A DNA stretch of 64,000 nucleotides from Candidatus Mycobacterium methanotrophicum (GCF_023515995.1 NZ_CP097320.1:1860001-1924000), one strand, 5' to 3'. Positions 16,858 through 31,302 are shown, counted from the first letter of the stretch. Numbers and translations are program-made. Notes: generated by a model not told the origin, from the sequence alone.

Positions 16858-19845
16858 ATGGATCTGAACCTTTCAGCGGTTACGCGACCGGTTGAGCGTC
16901 TGGTGGCGACAGCACAGAACGGCCTGGAAGTTCTGCGGCTCGGCGGCCTGGAAACCGGCAACTCCCCGTCGCCGTCTCAGGTCGTGGAGAGCGTGCCGAT
17001 GTACAAGCTTCGGCGGTACTTCCCACCGGACAGCCGGCCGGGGCACCCGCAGGCGGGGCCGCCGGTACTTCTGGTGCACCCGATGATGATGTCGGCGAAC
17101 ATGTGGGACGTCACCCGTGACGAGGGCGCAGTCGGCATCCTGCACGCTGCCGGGTTGGATCCCTGGGTCATCGACTTCGGTTCCCCCGACAAGGTCGAGG
17201 GCGGCATGCGCCGCAACCTGGCCGACCACATCGTCGCGCTGAGTGAGGCGCTCGACGTGATGACAGAGGTCGCCGGGCAGCACGTGCACCTGGCGGGCTA
17301 TTCGCAGGGCGGGATGTTCTGTTACCAGGCGGCGGCGTACCGACGCTCGAAAGGCATCGCCAGCATCGTGACGTTCGGCTCCCCGGTCGACACGCTGGCT
17401 GCGCTGCCGATGGGTATTCCGCCCAACCTTGCGGCTGCCACCGCAAACTTCATGGCCGACCATGTCTTTAACCGGTTGGATGTACCAAGCTGGTTGGCGC
17501 GCACCGGTTTCCAGATGCTCGACCCGCTCAAGACGACCAAGGCCCGGATCGATTTCGTCCGCCAGCTGCACGACCGTGAGGCGCTGCTGCCGCGGGAAGC
17601 TCAGCGCAAATTCCTGGAATCGGAAGGGTGGATCGCCTGGTCCGGGCCGGCGGTCTCCGAGCTGCTCAAGCAGTTCATCGCGCACAACCGGATGATGACG
17701 GGCGGTTTCGCCATCAACGGTCAGCTGGTGACGCTGACCGACATCACCTGCCCGGTATTGGCTTTCGTTGGTGAGGTCGACGACATCGGGCAGCCGCCGG
17801 CCGTTCGCGGTATCCGGCGTGCAGCGCCCAATGCCGAGGTCTACGAGTACACGCTGCGGGCCGGTCATTTCGGGCTGGTGGTCGGATCCAGAGCAGCACA
17901 GCAGACGTGGCCAACGGTCGCCGATTGGGTGTTGTGGATCTCCGGGCACGGCGACAAGCCGACGGACATCTTCCCGATGGCCGACCAGCCGGCCGAGCAC
18001 ACAGATCGCGGCGTCGCACTCAGTTCCCGGCTGGCGCACGGCCTGGGTGAGGCATCGGGGGTGGCGCTGACAATCGTCCGAGGTGCGGCCGATGCGTTCG
18101 TCGCCGCCAACAAGTCCGTGTGCACGTTGGCCGTCGAGACTGTCCGAACCTTGCCCCGCTTGGCCCGACTGGGCCAGATCAACGACCACACCCGGATTTC
18201 CCTGGGCCGCATCATCGGCGAGCAGGCCCACGACGCGCCGAACGGCGAATTTCTGCTCTTCGACGGACGTGTTCACAGCTACGAGGCGGTCAATCGGCGC
18301 ATCGACAACGTCGTGCGCGGCCTCATTGGGGTCGGGGTGCGTCAAGGCGAACACGTCGGCGTCCTGATGGAAACCCGGCCAAGCGCGCTGGTGGCCATCG
18401 CGGCGCTGTCACGGCTGGGCGCCGTCGCGGTGCTGTTGACCCCGGACGTCGACTTGGCTGCAGCGGTCCGGCTCGGGGGAGCCACCGAGATCATCACCGA
18501 CCCGCCCAACCTTCCGACCGCGCGGCAATTGCCCGGACAGGTCTTGATTCTCGGTGGCGGTGAGTCCCGGGATCTGCATCTGCCCGATGACGCCGGCGTC
18601 ATCGACATGGAACAGATCGACCCCGACGCCGTCGAGCTGCCGGCCTGGTATCGAGCCAACCCCGGGCTGGCGAGGGATCTTGCGTTCATCGGGTTCACCA
18701 CCGGCGGCGGACAGCTGGTCGCTAAACAGATCACCAACTACCGCTGGGCGCTGTCGGCGTTCGGCACCGCCTCGACCGCGGCCTTGGGCCGTAACGACAC
18801 GGTGTACTGCCTGACGCCGCTGCATCACGAGTCCGGGCTGCTGGTCAGCCTCGGCGGCGCGGTGGTCGGCGGCACCCGTATCGCGTTGTCGCGCGGCTTG
18901 CGCGCGGACCGGTTCATCGCCGAAGTGCGCCAGTACGGCGTCACCGTGGTCTCCTACACGTGGGCCATGCTCCGCGATGTCATCGACGACCCCGGTTTCA
19001 CGCTGCATGGCAATCACCCGGTGCGGTTGTTCATCGGCTCCGGTATGCCGACCGGGATGTGGCAGCGCGTGGTCGACGTGTTCGCGCCCGCACACGTCGT
19101 CGAGTTCTTCGCCACCACCGACGGACATGCGGTGCTGGCCAACGTGTCCGGCGCCAAGATCGGCAGCAAGGGCCGGCCGCTGCCCGGGGCCGGACACGTC
19201 GAACTGGGCGCCTACGACGCCGAGCATGACCTGATCCTGGAAACCGACCGCGGGCTGGTCCGGGTTCCGGATACAGGCGAAGTCGGCATACTGCTCGCCG
19301 AGCCGCGTGGACCGATCGATCCGACCGCGTCGGTCAAACGTGGCGTCTTCGCTCCCGCCGACACCTGGATCTCCACCGAGTACCTGTTCCGCCGCGACGC
19401 CGACGGCGACTTCTGGTTGGTCGGCAGGCGCGGCTCGGCCGTGCGCACCGGTCGCGGCATGGTGTTCTGCGAGCCGATCACCGATGCGCTCGGCATGATT
19501 CCGGCGCTCGACCTTGCGGTGACCTATGGCGTGCCGATAGACGGTCATCACGTCGCAGTGACGGCTGTTACCTTGCTGCCGGGGGCAACCATCACGGCAG
19601 CCGATCTCTCCGAAGCGGTCGCAGCCATGCCATTCGGGCTCGGCCCCGACGTCGTGCATGTGGTGGGGGAGCTGACCCTGAGTGCCACGTATCGGCCCAC
19701 GGTCAGTGCCTTGCGCGCGGCCGGCATCCCCAAGCCGGGACGGCACGCCTGGTATTTCGATGGCGACGCCAACCGATTCCGGCGGTTGACCGGCGCGGCC
19801 CGAGCGGAGATCTTCGATGCGCACGGACATGCGAGGCCGACGTGA
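16858..19845 (+). CDS. Alpha/beta-hydrolase (lipase/PHA synthase-like) fused to acyl-CoA synthetase-like domain (Rv1683 type)
   Basis: 995 residues. The N-terminal half (about 1-370) is a PhaC/lipase-like hydrolase: oxyanion region LLVHPMMMSANMWD, nucleophile Ser in LAGYSQGGMF, Asp in VGEVDDIGQP and His in LRAGHFGLVVGS. The C-terminal half (about 440-995) is an AMP-binding enzyme: the phosphate loop is degenerate (FTTGGGQLVAKQ in place of the usual TSGTTGxPKG), and the late LVGRRGSAVRTGRG motif lacks parts of the adenylation consensus. The M. tuberculosis homologue has been linked to triacylglycerol handling. ATG 16858 follows GTAGGGAGG. Whether the second domain still adenylates is uncertain. 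Confidence 0.88.
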   Translation: MDLNLSAVTRPVERLVATAQNGLEVLRLGGLETGNSPSPSQVVESVPMYKLRRYFPPDSRPGHPQAGPPVLLVHPMMMSANMWDVTRDEGAVGILHAAGLDPWVIDFGSPDKVEGGMRRNLADHIVALSEALDVMTEVAGQHVHLAGYSQGGMFCYQAAAYRRSKGIASIVTFGSPVDTLAALPMGIPPNLAAATANFMADHVFNRLDVPSWLARTGFQMLDPLKTTKARIDFVRQLHDREALLPREAQRKFLESEGWIAWSGPAVSELLKQFIAHNRMMTGGFAINGQLVTLTDITCPVLAFVGEVDDIGQPPAVRGIRRAAPNAEVYEYTLRAGHFGLVVGSRAAQQTWPTVADWVLWISGHGDKPTDIFPMADQPAEHTDRGVALSSRLAHGLGEASGVALTIVRGAADAFVAANKSVCTLAVETVRTLPRLARLGQINDHTRISLGRIIGEQAHDAPNGEFLLFDGRVHSYEAVNRRIDNVVRGLIGVGVRQGEHVGVLMETRPSALVAIAALSRLGAVAVLLTPDVDLAAAVRLGGATEIITDPPNLPTARQLPGQVLILGGGESRDLHLPDDAGVIDMEQIDPDAVELPAWYRANPGLARDLAFIGFTTGGGQLVAKQITNYRWALSAFGTASTAALGRNDTVYCLTPLHHESGLLVSLGGAVVGGTRIALSRGLRADRFIAEVRQYGVTVVSYTWAMLRDVIDDPGFTLHGNHPVRLFIGSGMPTGMWQRVVDVFAPAHVVEFFATTDGHAVLANVSGAKIGSKGRPLPGAGHVELGAYDAEHDLILETDRGLVRVPDTGEVGILLAEPRGPIDPTASVKRGVFAPADTWISTEYLFRRDADGDFWLVGRRGSAVRTGRGMVFCEPITDALGMIPALDLAVTYGVPIDGHHVAVTAVTLLPGATITAADLSEAVAAMPFGLGPDVVHVVGELTLSATYRPTVSALRAAGIPKPGRHAWYFDGDANRFRRLTGAARAEIFDAHGHARPT

Positions 19846-20057
19846 TTGACGAAACCCTGTTGAGCATCCTGGTTTGTCCGGCCGATCGCGGCCCGCTGGT
19901 GCTGGTCGGTGAAGGCGACGAGGAGTTCCTGTACAACCCGCGGATGCGGCGTGCTTACCGCATTGAGGGCGGCATCCCTGTGCTGCTGGTCGACGAGGCG
20001 ATCGAGATCAGCGAGGACGAGCACACGCAGTTCATGGCGCGGGCAAATCCCCAGTGA
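19842..20057 (+). CDS. Trm112-family small protein (UPF0434-like)
   Basis: 71 residues beginning DETLLSILVCPADRGPLVLV and containing YRIEGGIPVLLVDEA, the Trm112/YcaR pattern. Only one of the zinc cysteines is present (VCPADRG), so metal binding is doubtful. Trm112 proteins activate methyltransferases in eukaryotes; the bacterial role is unsettled. GTG 19842 overlaps the preceding stop (GTGA). The 3' end overlaps the convergent TetR gene by 26 bases. Confidence 0.85.
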   Translation: MIDETLLSILVCPADRGPLVLVGEGDEEFLYNPRMRRAYRIEGGIPVLLVDEAIEISEDEHTQFMARANPQ

Positions 20058-20646
20058 GGTAACGCTGCAGGTTCGGAGCGATGGTGTCCGCGATCCGCTG
20101 GGCCGGCAGCGATTTGAACGGCTCCAAATCCAGGATGTAGCGTGCCATCAGCACGCCCACCAATTGCGATGCCACGAACTGGATCCGGATGATGCCGCTG
20201 CCTGGCGGGTTGTCGACACGTGAACCTAGCTCCACCGCGATCATGTCCTGGATGAACGAACGAAACAGGTTGACCTCCGATCCGGCCAGGATCGATCGCA
20301 GCGTGGCGATGACGCTGGCACCGAGTTCAGAGTCCCACAGCGGCAACAACATTGACGGAATTGTATGGCCGAGCTCCTCGACTGGCACTTCGCGCAAAGG
20401 GCCGATGATGTCCATCGGGTCGATCGGGATCTGGACCGCCGCGGCGAACAGCTTTTCCTTGGTGCCGAAGTAGTGGTGCACCAGCGCCGAATCGACGCCC
20501 GCCGCCGCGGCTACCGCACGTATCGAGGTATTGCTGATTCCATTGCGGGCAAACAATACTCGAGCATTATCCAGAATCCGTTGGCGCGTACCGGAATTCC
20601 CTGCCGGGCGGCCGGGTCGCTTGCGCCCCGTGTTGGTGGTCGCCAC
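20032..20646 (-). CDS. TetR-family transcriptional regulator
   Basis: 204 residues with an N-terminal helix-turn-helix (TRQRILDNARVLFARNGISNTSIRAVAAAAGVDSALVHHYFGTKEKLF) and a helical ligand-binding part. GTG 20646 gives VATTNTGRKRPGRPAG, a basic lead often seen in this group; upstream in-frame ATG at 20703 is less likely. It starts one base after the permease stop, so it is the last gene of an operon with the ABC exporter and probably controls it. Confidence 0.92.
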   Translation of the reverse strand: MATTNTGRKRPGRPAGNSGTRQRILDNARVLFARNGISNTSIRAVAAAAGVDSALVHHYFGTKEKLFAAAVQIPIDPMDIIGPLREVPVEELGHTIPSMLLPLWDSELGASVIATLRSILAGSEVNLFRSFIQDMIAVELGSRVDNPPGSGIIRIQFVASQLVGVLMARYILDLEPFKSLPAQRIADTIAPNLQRYLTGDLPAP

Positions 20647-20647
20647 G

Positions 20648-21466
20648 CTACGGTGTCCGTCGCCGAAGGGTAGCAGCGGCCAGGCATAGCGCCGCAAGCG
20701 CAAATCCCGTCACGGCCAGAATGTCACGTACCGCGACGCCGGTCAGGTCGGTGTGCGCGCCCATCTGTTGCAGGGCCTCCAAGGCATAGCTGGCCGGCAG
20801 CACGTTGCTGATCCACTCCAGCCAAGTCGGCATCAGTGCGCGTGGAACGATGATCCCGGCCAGCAACAGTTGCGGCACCATCACCAGCGGAATGAACTGC
20901 ACGGCCTGAAACTCCGTTCGCGCGAACGCGCTACACAACAAACCGAGGCCGACGCCAAGGACCGCGTTGACGATCGCGATCACGAACACCCAGGCCGGGC
21001 TGCCGGCGGTATCGAAGCCGAGGAACCAGAACGACACGACGCAAGCCAACATGGCCTGCATCGCCGCCGCGACCGAAAAGGCTGTGCCATAAGCGATCAG
21101 CAGGTCGAATCGGCGCAGCGGAGTGGTCAGGATACGCTCCAACGTTCCCGAAGCCCGCTCGCGCTGCATGGTTATCGCCGTGATGATGAACATCACGAAA
21201 AGCGGAAACAAGCCCAGCAGAATCAGGCATGCATTGTTGAACGGCGATGGCGTGCCCGGCCGGTGCGGGGCATTCTCGAACATGAAGTACATCAACGTGA
21301 TAACCAAGACCGGCACGCCCAAGATCATCGCGACGCTGCGGTGATCGGCAGCCAGCTGGCGCAGGATCCGCGTCGTCGTGGCAGTGTAGCCCCGCAGCGC
21401 TAACCGGCCTGGCGCTTCGTGCTGCGCTTGACGATGGACAGAAACGCGTCCTCCAGTGACGTGCAT
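20648..21466 (-). CDS. ABC-2 type transporter, permease
   Basis: Membrane half of an exporter. About six hydrophobic segments follow the cytoplasmic GYTATTTRILRQLAADHRS, including VAMILGVPVLVITLMYFMF, LILLGLFPLFVMFIITAITM and the ABC-2 signature ERASGTLERILTTPLRRFDLL. The start is uncertain: ATG 21466 is the nearest ATG, but overlaps the ATPase gene by 67 bases; a CTG at 21397 would begin at the point where homology is expected. Substrate unknown. Confidence 0.85.
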   Translation of the reverse strand: MHVTGGRVSVHRQAQHEAPGRLALRGYTATTTRILRQLAADHRSVAMILGVPVLVITLMYFMFENAPHRPGTPSPFNNACLILLGLFPLFVMFIITAITMQRERASGTLERILTTPLRRFDLLIAYGTAFSVAAAMQAMLACVVSFWFLGFDTAGSPAWVFVIAIVNAVLGVGLGLLCSAFARTEFQAVQFIPLVMVPQLLLAGIIVPRALMPTWLEWISNVLPASYALEALQQMGAHTDLTGVAVRDILAVTGFALAALCLAAATLRRRTP

Positions 21467-22164
21467 CCGGTGTCCTCTCGTAGTTGGGTCGGGGTGGTCT
21501 GCGCGACGAGGTGGCCGTCGCGCATCAGCAACAGGTCGACGCAGTGGTCCGCTTCGTCCATTACGTGGCTGGAAACCAGCAGCGTGGTCCCGGCGCGGGC
21601 GAGGTCGCTGAACTGCTCCCATAGATCCGCCCGTAGCACCGGGTCGAGCCCCGCCGTCGGTTCGTCGAGGACCAGCAACTCGGGCTGGCAGACCAGCGCG
21701 CATGCCAGCGACGCGCGGGTGCGCTGACCACCGGAGAGATTGCCGCAATAGGCCGTGCTGTGATCGGTCAGCCCTACGCGATCGATCGCGGAGTCAGCGG
21801 CGCGACCATTAAAGCCGTAAAGCGACGCAAAATAGCGGACGTTGTCGACGATCCGCAGGTCGTTGTAGATCGTCGGGTCCTGCGGCAGGTATCCGACTCG
21901 GCGGCGCAGCGCCGCTGACCCGGCCGGTAGACCAAGTACCTGCACCGTGCCCGAAGCGATGAGCTGGGTACCGACAATGCAGCGAATCAGCGTGGTCTTC
22001 CCGCAGCCCGACGGACCGAGCAGGCCGGTGATGCTGCCGCGGGAAATACAAACCGAGAAATCGTGCAGCGCCGGGCGTTTGCCGCGAATCACCCGCAAGT
22101 GCTCGATGTCGACGGCAATGTCCTGGCCACCCGAAATAAATTCATCACGCGATGAAGTCATCAT
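21400..22164 (-). CDS. ABC transporter, ATP-binding protein
   Basis: 254 residues from ATG 22164 (another ATG follows at 22161). Walker A GLLGPSGCGKTTLIR, Q-loop VGYLPQD, signature NLSGGQRTRASLA, Walker B LLVLDEPTAGLD, and H-loop SSHVMDEADH: a drug/lipid-export (DrrA-like) pattern. First gene of the ATPase-permease-TetR operon, matching Rv1687c-Rv1685c. It runs divergently from mpg. Confidence 0.92.
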   Translation of the reverse strand: MMTSSRDEFISGGQDIAVDIEHLRVIRGKRPALHDFSVCISRGSITGLLGPSGCGKTTLIRCIVGTQLIASGTVQVLGLPAGSAALRRRVGYLPQDPTIYNDLRIVDNVRYFASLYGFNGRAADSAIDRVGLTDHSTAYCGNLSGGQRTRASLACALVCQPELLVLDEPTAGLDPVLRADLWEQFSDLARAGTTLLVSSHVMDEADHCVDLLLMRDGHLVAQTTPTQLREDTGCTSLEDAFLSIVKRSTKRQAG

Positions 22165-22222
22165 ATGGTGAATATTCGCCCCTGCCGCCCGGCTGTCAAT
22201 GGCCGCAGGCACAATCTGTCCG

Positions 22223-22834
22223 ATGGGCGCTGACCAACTCGCGGGCGACCCGGTGGAAGGGGCGCATCGACTACTCGGCGCCACGCTCACGGGTCGCGCC
22301 GCCACCGCCACGATCGTCGAGGTAGAGGCTTACGGCGGGGTGCCCGACGGCCCGTGGCCGGACGCTGCGGCGCATTCGTACTGCGGGCCCACCGGTCGCA
22401 ACGCGGTGATGTTCGGCCCCCCGGGCCGGCTCTACACCTACCGCAGCCACGGCATCCACGTCTGCGCCAACGTGGTGTGCGGCGCCGACGGAACAGCGGC
22501 CGCGGTGCTGCTGCGGGCGGCTGCCATCGAGACCGGGCTTGACGCCGCCGTGTCTCGACGCGGTGCCGCTATCCGAACCGCCGCACTGGCCCGCGGGCCG
22601 GGAAACCTCTGCTCGGCGTTGGGAATCACCATGGCCGACAACGGAGTCGACTTGTTCGACGGCGACAGCCCGGTGCGGCTGCGGCTCAACGACACCCTCG
22701 AGGGTGCTTGCGGCCCGCGCGTTGGGATCAGCCACGCGGCAGACCGGCCGTGGCGGTTGTGGTTACCGGGCCGGGCCGAAGTCTCGGCCTACCGGCGCAG
22801 CCCCCGAGCGCCGGCGCCGGGCGCCAGCGACTAA
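22223..22834 (+). CDS. mpg: 3-methyladenine DNA glycosylase (AAG/Mpg family)
   Basis: Removes alkylated purines in base excision repair. 203 residues with [22 protein letters not shown] (the active-site Glu region), [22 protein letters not shown], and [23 protein letters not shown] 22223 ([19 protein letters not shown]) agrees with the expected N-terminus; ATG 22199 is in frame and possible. The next gene, tyrS, starts 74 bases downstream. Confidence 0.92.
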   Translation: MGADQLAGDPVEGAHRLLGATLTGRAATATIVEVEAYGGVPDGPWPDAAAHSYCGPTGRNAVMFGPPGRLYTYRSHGIHVCANVVCGADGTAAAVLLRAAAIETGLDAAVSRRGAAIRTAALARGPGNLCSALGITMADNGVDLFDGDSPVRLRLNDTLEGACGPRVGISHAADRPWRLWLPGRAEVSAYRRSPRAPAPGASD

Positions 22835-22908
22835 GTCCGTATGCCGACGCGCCGTCCGGTCGCCCGCCGCGGCGCCGCGGCGATGCGCGAAGATCTACGA
22901 CTGTGGGC

Positions 22909-24186
22909 ATGAGCATCCTCGACGAGCTGAACTGGCGCGGGCTGATCGCGCAGTCGACCGACCTCGACTCGCTGGCCAGCGAGGCTGCCCGGGGCCCGAT
23001 CACGCTGTACGCCGGGTTCGACCCCACCGCGCCCAGCCTGCACGCCGGACACCTGGTCCCGCTGCTGGCGCTGCGGCGCTTTCAGGCCGCCGGACATCGC
23101 CCGATCGTTCTCGCCGGCGGCGCAACCGGCCTGATTGGCGACCCCCGCGATACCGGCGAACGAGTGCTCAACTCCGCCGAAACCGTCGAAGGATGGACCG
23201 ACCGGATCCGCGGACAGCTGGAACGCTTCGTCGATTTCGACGGTTCGGCTGGATCGTCTGCGGGTGCCATTGTCGAGAACAACCTGGAATGGACCGGCGC
23301 GATGTCAGCAATTGAGCTGCTCCGCGACGTGGGCAGGCACTTCTCGGTCAACGTGATGCTGGACCGCGACACCGTGCGGCGTCGCCTGGAGGGCGCGGGA
23401 ATCTCCTACACCGAGTTCAGCTACATGCTGTTGCAGGCCAACGACTACGTCGAGCTCTACCAACGCCACCACTGCGTGTTGCAGATCGGCGGATCCGACC
23501 AGTGGGGCAACATCATCGCCGGGGTGCGGCTGGTGCGCCAGAAGCTGTCAGCCGCCGTGCATGCCCTCACGGTTCCGCTGGTGACCACGGTCGACGGGAC
23601 GAAGTTCGGCAAATCGACCGGCGGCGGCAACGTATGGCTGGATCCCGAGCTGACGACCCCATACGCCTGGTACCAGTACTTCGTCAACACCGCCGATGCC
23701 GACGTCATCCGATACCTGCGCTGGTTCACCTTCCTGTCGGCAGACGAGCTGGCCGAACTCGAGGAGGCCACAGCCTCACGGCCGCAGCAACGTGCAGCAC
23801 AGCGGCGACTTGCACGCGAACTGACCACCCTCGTGCACGGCGAACACGCCACCGACGCCGTTGAACATGCAAGCCAGGCGTTGTTCGGCCGCGGGGAACT
23901 CGGCCGACTGGATGAGTCGACGCTGACCGCCGCGCTACGCGAGACTTCGGTGGCTCAATTGAAACCGGGTACGCCAGACGGGATCGTCGACCTGCTGCTC
24001 GCCAGCGGGCTGTCGCAAAGCAAGGGCGCCGCCCGACGCACAATCGCCGAGGGCGGTGTCGCCGTCAACAACACCAAGATCGACGACGAGGACTGGGTGC
24101 CGGGGCCAACCGACTTCCTGCATGGACGCTGGTTGGTCTTGCGCCGGGGCAAGCGGAATGTCGCCGGCGTCGAGCGCGTCCGTTGA
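22909..24186 (+). CDS. tyrS: Tyrosyl-tRNA synthetase
   Basis: Class I synthetase, 425 residues. HIGH motif as HAGH ([16 protein letters not shown]), KMSKS as KFGKS ([11 protein letters not shown]), tyrosine pocket [26 protein letters not shown], and a C-terminal S4 domain ([22 protein letters not shown]). ATG 22909 is preceded by GTG 22903 in the same frame; either could start. In rapidly growing mycobacteria the rrnB operon lies downstream of tyrS, as here. Confidence 0.97.
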   Translation: MSILDELNWRGLIAQSTDLDSLASEAARGPITLYAGFDPTAPSLHAGHLVPLLALRRFQAAGHRPIVLAGGATGLIGDPRDTGERVLNSAETVEGWTDRIRGQLERFVDFDGSAGSSAGAIVENNLEWTGAMSAIELLRDVGRHFSVNVMLDRDTVRRRLEGAGISYTEFSYMLLQANDYVELYQRHHCVLQIGGSDQWGNIIAGVRLVRQKLSAAVHALTVPLVTTVDGTKFGKSTGGGNVWLDPELTTPYAWYQYFVNTADADVIRYLRWFTFLSADELAELEEATASRPQQRAAQRRLARELTTLVHGEHATDAVEHASQALFGRGELGRLDESTLTAALRETSVAQLKPGTPDGIVDLLLASGLSQSKGAARRTIAEGGVAVNNTKIDDEDWVPGPTDFLHGRWLVLRRGKRNVAGVERVR

Positions 24187-24225
24187 TCTTGCGACGGCCG
24201 AAACACGCCCTCTAGAGCAGGCTGT

Positions 24226-24254
24226 TTGACTCGGCGTTTGCTCTCGCGTAACTT
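24226..24254 (+). promoter_or_regulatory. rrn promoter
   Basis: TTGACT (24226-24231) and TAACTT (24249-24254) lie 17 bases apart, 40 bases after the tyrS stop and about 310 bases before the mature 16S end. No second comparable hexamer pair is evident in the leader, consistent with a single promoter as described for rrnB operons. Confidence 0.7.
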
Positions 24255-24387
24255 GATCAAGTCGTCGCGACACGGCCGGTCCGTTGAGCGCGACGATGTC
24301 CTAGAGGGAAGCTCCACTTCGGTGGGTCTCTCGTCGTCCGCATAGCGAGTAAGCGGCCAATGGCCGCGGGGCTTGTTGCGCGGTCGG

Positions 24388-24561
24388 AGGGTGTTGTTTG
24401 AGAACTCAATAGTGTGTTTGGTGGTTTTGTTTTTGTTGTTGTTTTTTGCCATGCCTTGATATTCCCGTGTTGGGGTGTGGTTTTTTGGATGCCAGTTTTT
24501 GGTGTCTTTTTGTTAGGTCAGATTGTTCTGATTCGAATTCTGCCCGGTTTGGTCCGGGGGT
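24388..24561 (+). ncRNA. rRNA operon leader with antitermination-type motif
   Basis: The conserved mycobacterial leader block TGTTGTTTGAGAACTCAATA (from about 24390) matches the boxA/boxB-type antitermination region before mycobacterial 16S genes. A T-rich, G-rich stretch follows up to the mature 5' end and probably pairs with sequence after 16S for RNase III processing. Boundaries are approximate. Confidence 0.65.
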
Positions 24562-29544
<4,983 letters not shown>

Positions 29545-29618
29545 AAAAACCCGCAACCACATCCACACACACCACCCCCGCCACCAAAACACCCTCCAAC
29601 AAAATAAACTCAATAAAG

Positions 29619-29733
29619 TTACGGCGGCCACAGCGACAGGGAAACGCCCGGACCCATCCCGAACCCGGAAGCTAAGCCTGCCAGCGCCGATGATACTACC
29701 CAACCCGGGTGGAAAAGTAGGACACCGCCGAAC
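29619..29733 (+). rRNA. rrf: 5S ribosomal RNA
   Basis: TTACGGCGGCCACAGCGACA to GACACCGCCGAAC; the 5' and 3' ends (GGCGG / CCGCC) form helix I, and CCCGGACCCATCCCGAACCCGG is the conserved core. Length about 115 bases. Confidence 0.95.
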
Positions 29734-29742
29734 ACACACAAC

Positions 29743-29775
29743 AAAAAAGGGCGCCCCACAACGGCGCCCTTTTTT
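29743..29775 (+). terminator. Rho-independent terminator of the rrn operon
   Basis: Stem GGGCGCC (29749-29755) / GGCGCCC (29763-29769) with a 7-base loop, flanked by an A6 tract upstream and a T6 tract downstream. A classic intrinsic terminator ten bases after 5S; the A tract would also let it work in the opposite direction. Confidence 0.93.
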
Positions 29776-30078
29776 GCATTCCAAAAATCAATTCAATATC
29801 TGGAGTTGCCCGGCATGATGCCATTCAAGCTGCGGGCTTCTGCCGGCCCAGCAGGTAACGCCAGAAAACGAGTCGGCGCGCCCGCACCTCCGGCAGCATC
29901 GCGCCAGTCTGACACCACCGTCGTGAGCAACGACCGCCGACGCCATCATCAGGCCAGCCAAAACGAACGCTGCCCCGGCTATTGGTCGGGGCAGCTTTCA
30001 CCTGGCTCTTGTTGACAAAATCGCCTACATATCAGGTTCTCAAAACACGCGTCGTGTTCGCAATTCTGCTGATCTGCT
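29776..30078. other. Non-coding stretch with one strong hairpin
   Basis: No convincing gene. At 29969-29995 GCTGCCCCG and CGGGGCAGC form a 9-bp stem with a 9-base loop followed by TTT, resembling an intrinsic terminator left over from a lost gene or tRNA. A TTGACA occurs at 30012-30017 without a matching -10. Confidence 0.6.
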
Positions 30079-30371
30079 GGCTCTTCAATTTTAAACGGGC
30101 AGTTGTGATGTCGCTCTCATAGCGCGTGTCGCTGCGTGAGGAGGCCATTGGCCTTCCGAAGTCTGAAGTTACGAATTATTCAGGCGAAGAAAGGAAGCCA
30201 AGGGCCATGATCGACGGTACGACATTGTTGTTTGGGCTGCCAGGTGTACAGGTTGAGCGTGTCGAGCGCTGGGCCGACGGGACGCGGGTGGTGCACGCGG
30301 TGACCGCGAGCGAGACCGCGGCGGCGTGCCCGTCGTGCGGGGCGGTGTCCACGTCAGTGAAGGAGCGGGTG
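30079..30371 (+). mobile_element. ISL3-family insertion sequence remnant (left end and transposase N-terminus)
   Basis: GGCTCTTC at 30079 has the form of an ISL3-type terminal inverted repeat. The transposase frame starts at ATG 30207 (MIDGTTLLFGLPGVQVERVE) and carries the N-terminal zinc-finger start CPSCG (AAACPSCGAVSTSVKE). It breaks off at about 30371, after some 55 residues, where unrelated sequence begins. The rest of the element, including the DDE domain, is absent. Confidence 0.75.
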
Positions 30372-30378
30372 AGACGCC

Positions 30379-30540
30379 GACGTCGATGAAATCCGCAAAA
30401 CGCTAGAAGGTCTGCGAATCGGCGAGGCGAAACTCCACTGGCACGGCAGCAGCGACCAGCGGCGCATCGAACTCGTCGCCGCCGTCGCCCGGCTCCCGGT
30501 CACCGGATTCGTCGTCGTCCACGGGGTGCCTGTAGCAACG
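30379..30540 (+). pseudogene. Internal fragment of a lost plus-strand gene
   Basis: Directly after the ISL3 fragment a plus-strand frame reads DVDEIRKTLEGLRIGEAKLH, then WHGSSDQRRIELVAAVARLP and VTGFVVVHGV, which looks like genuine protein (amphipathic, balanced composition). It may resemble DUF3800-type proteins, but this is a guess. It has neither start nor end and ends near 30540, where the minus-strand gene begins. Confidence 0.45.
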
Positions 30541-31302
30541 ATTTTGGGTGTTTTGGAGCCAGCGGCCCACCTGCTCAGCACGCTCGTCGGCGATCGGGTG
30601 ATCGAACACGACATCGACGGTCGTGATCCGGCGGAAGGGCTTGCCGTCACGGTAAGCGACGGCTTCAAGCAGGATCCCTCTCTCGAGGTCGATTTCAAGC
30701 ACGTAGTGGTCCGCGCCGGTGCCGAGTCGGTGAAGCGCCAATGATCGCAATTCGCGGCGCTCTGACGGGCGGGCTGCGGCACGGGCTGTGAGTGTGGCTC
30801 GCCCGGCTATTGTGGACCGGCCAACGGCCGCGAACCTCAGGGCGCCCAGCAGTGGAGTGGGATCGAGCATGACAGCCAGCTCCTCACCGACGCTGCTGCT
30901 ACCAAACTTGGGGTCATCCTGGTTGCTAAACGCTCCCATCTGGGAATTCCAGGACCACCATCGCTCGCCGCATCGGACTCCGTAGGCGCCGTCGAGCCAG
31001 CCGCCGCCTTCGCGTTCTTCGCGGACGCGATTTCCGTCGCGCCAGATCCGGATAATCTCCTCTTGCTCGGCGGGCGCCGGCACGCTGCTCCGCGCCGAGA
31101 CCGTCGAGAAGGCTGCGCCTGGGCTGTTCCTCTTTTGTTCTTCGATGTCGGCGCGAAACGCAGCGGCTAAACGCTCGTGGTGGCGCCAGGTCCGATAGGT
31201 CGCTCGGACGGTCGTGAATGAATCGCCGCCGCGCTGCAGCAGCTCAAGCAAGGCGCCAAGGTCGGGTGGGTCGCGGCCTTCGTCGTTCCCGGTGTCGGGC
31301 AC
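30403..31302 (-). pseudogene. Hypothetical protein, 3' end replaced by foreign sequence
   Basis: GTG 31302 (VPDTGNDEGRDPPDLGALLE) opens a 299-codon frame. The body (LLQRGGDSFTTVRATYRTWRHHERLAAAFR...EEIIRIWRDGNRVREEREGG...YVLEIDLERGILLEAVAYRDGKPFRRITTVDVVFDHPI) looks like a real mycobacterial protein of unknown function, with a pattern of beta strands recalling lipoprotein-carrier folds. The last 40 or so codons (from about 30530) are the antisense of the plus-strand fragment above, so the native C-terminus is lost. No signal peptide. A longer frame upstream to 31785 is antisense to other fragments. Confidence 0.6.

Noticed and set aside
30012..30040. Promoter from TTGACA at 30012
   Set aside because: No -10 hexamer at 16-19 bases; the nearest TACATA is only eight bases away.
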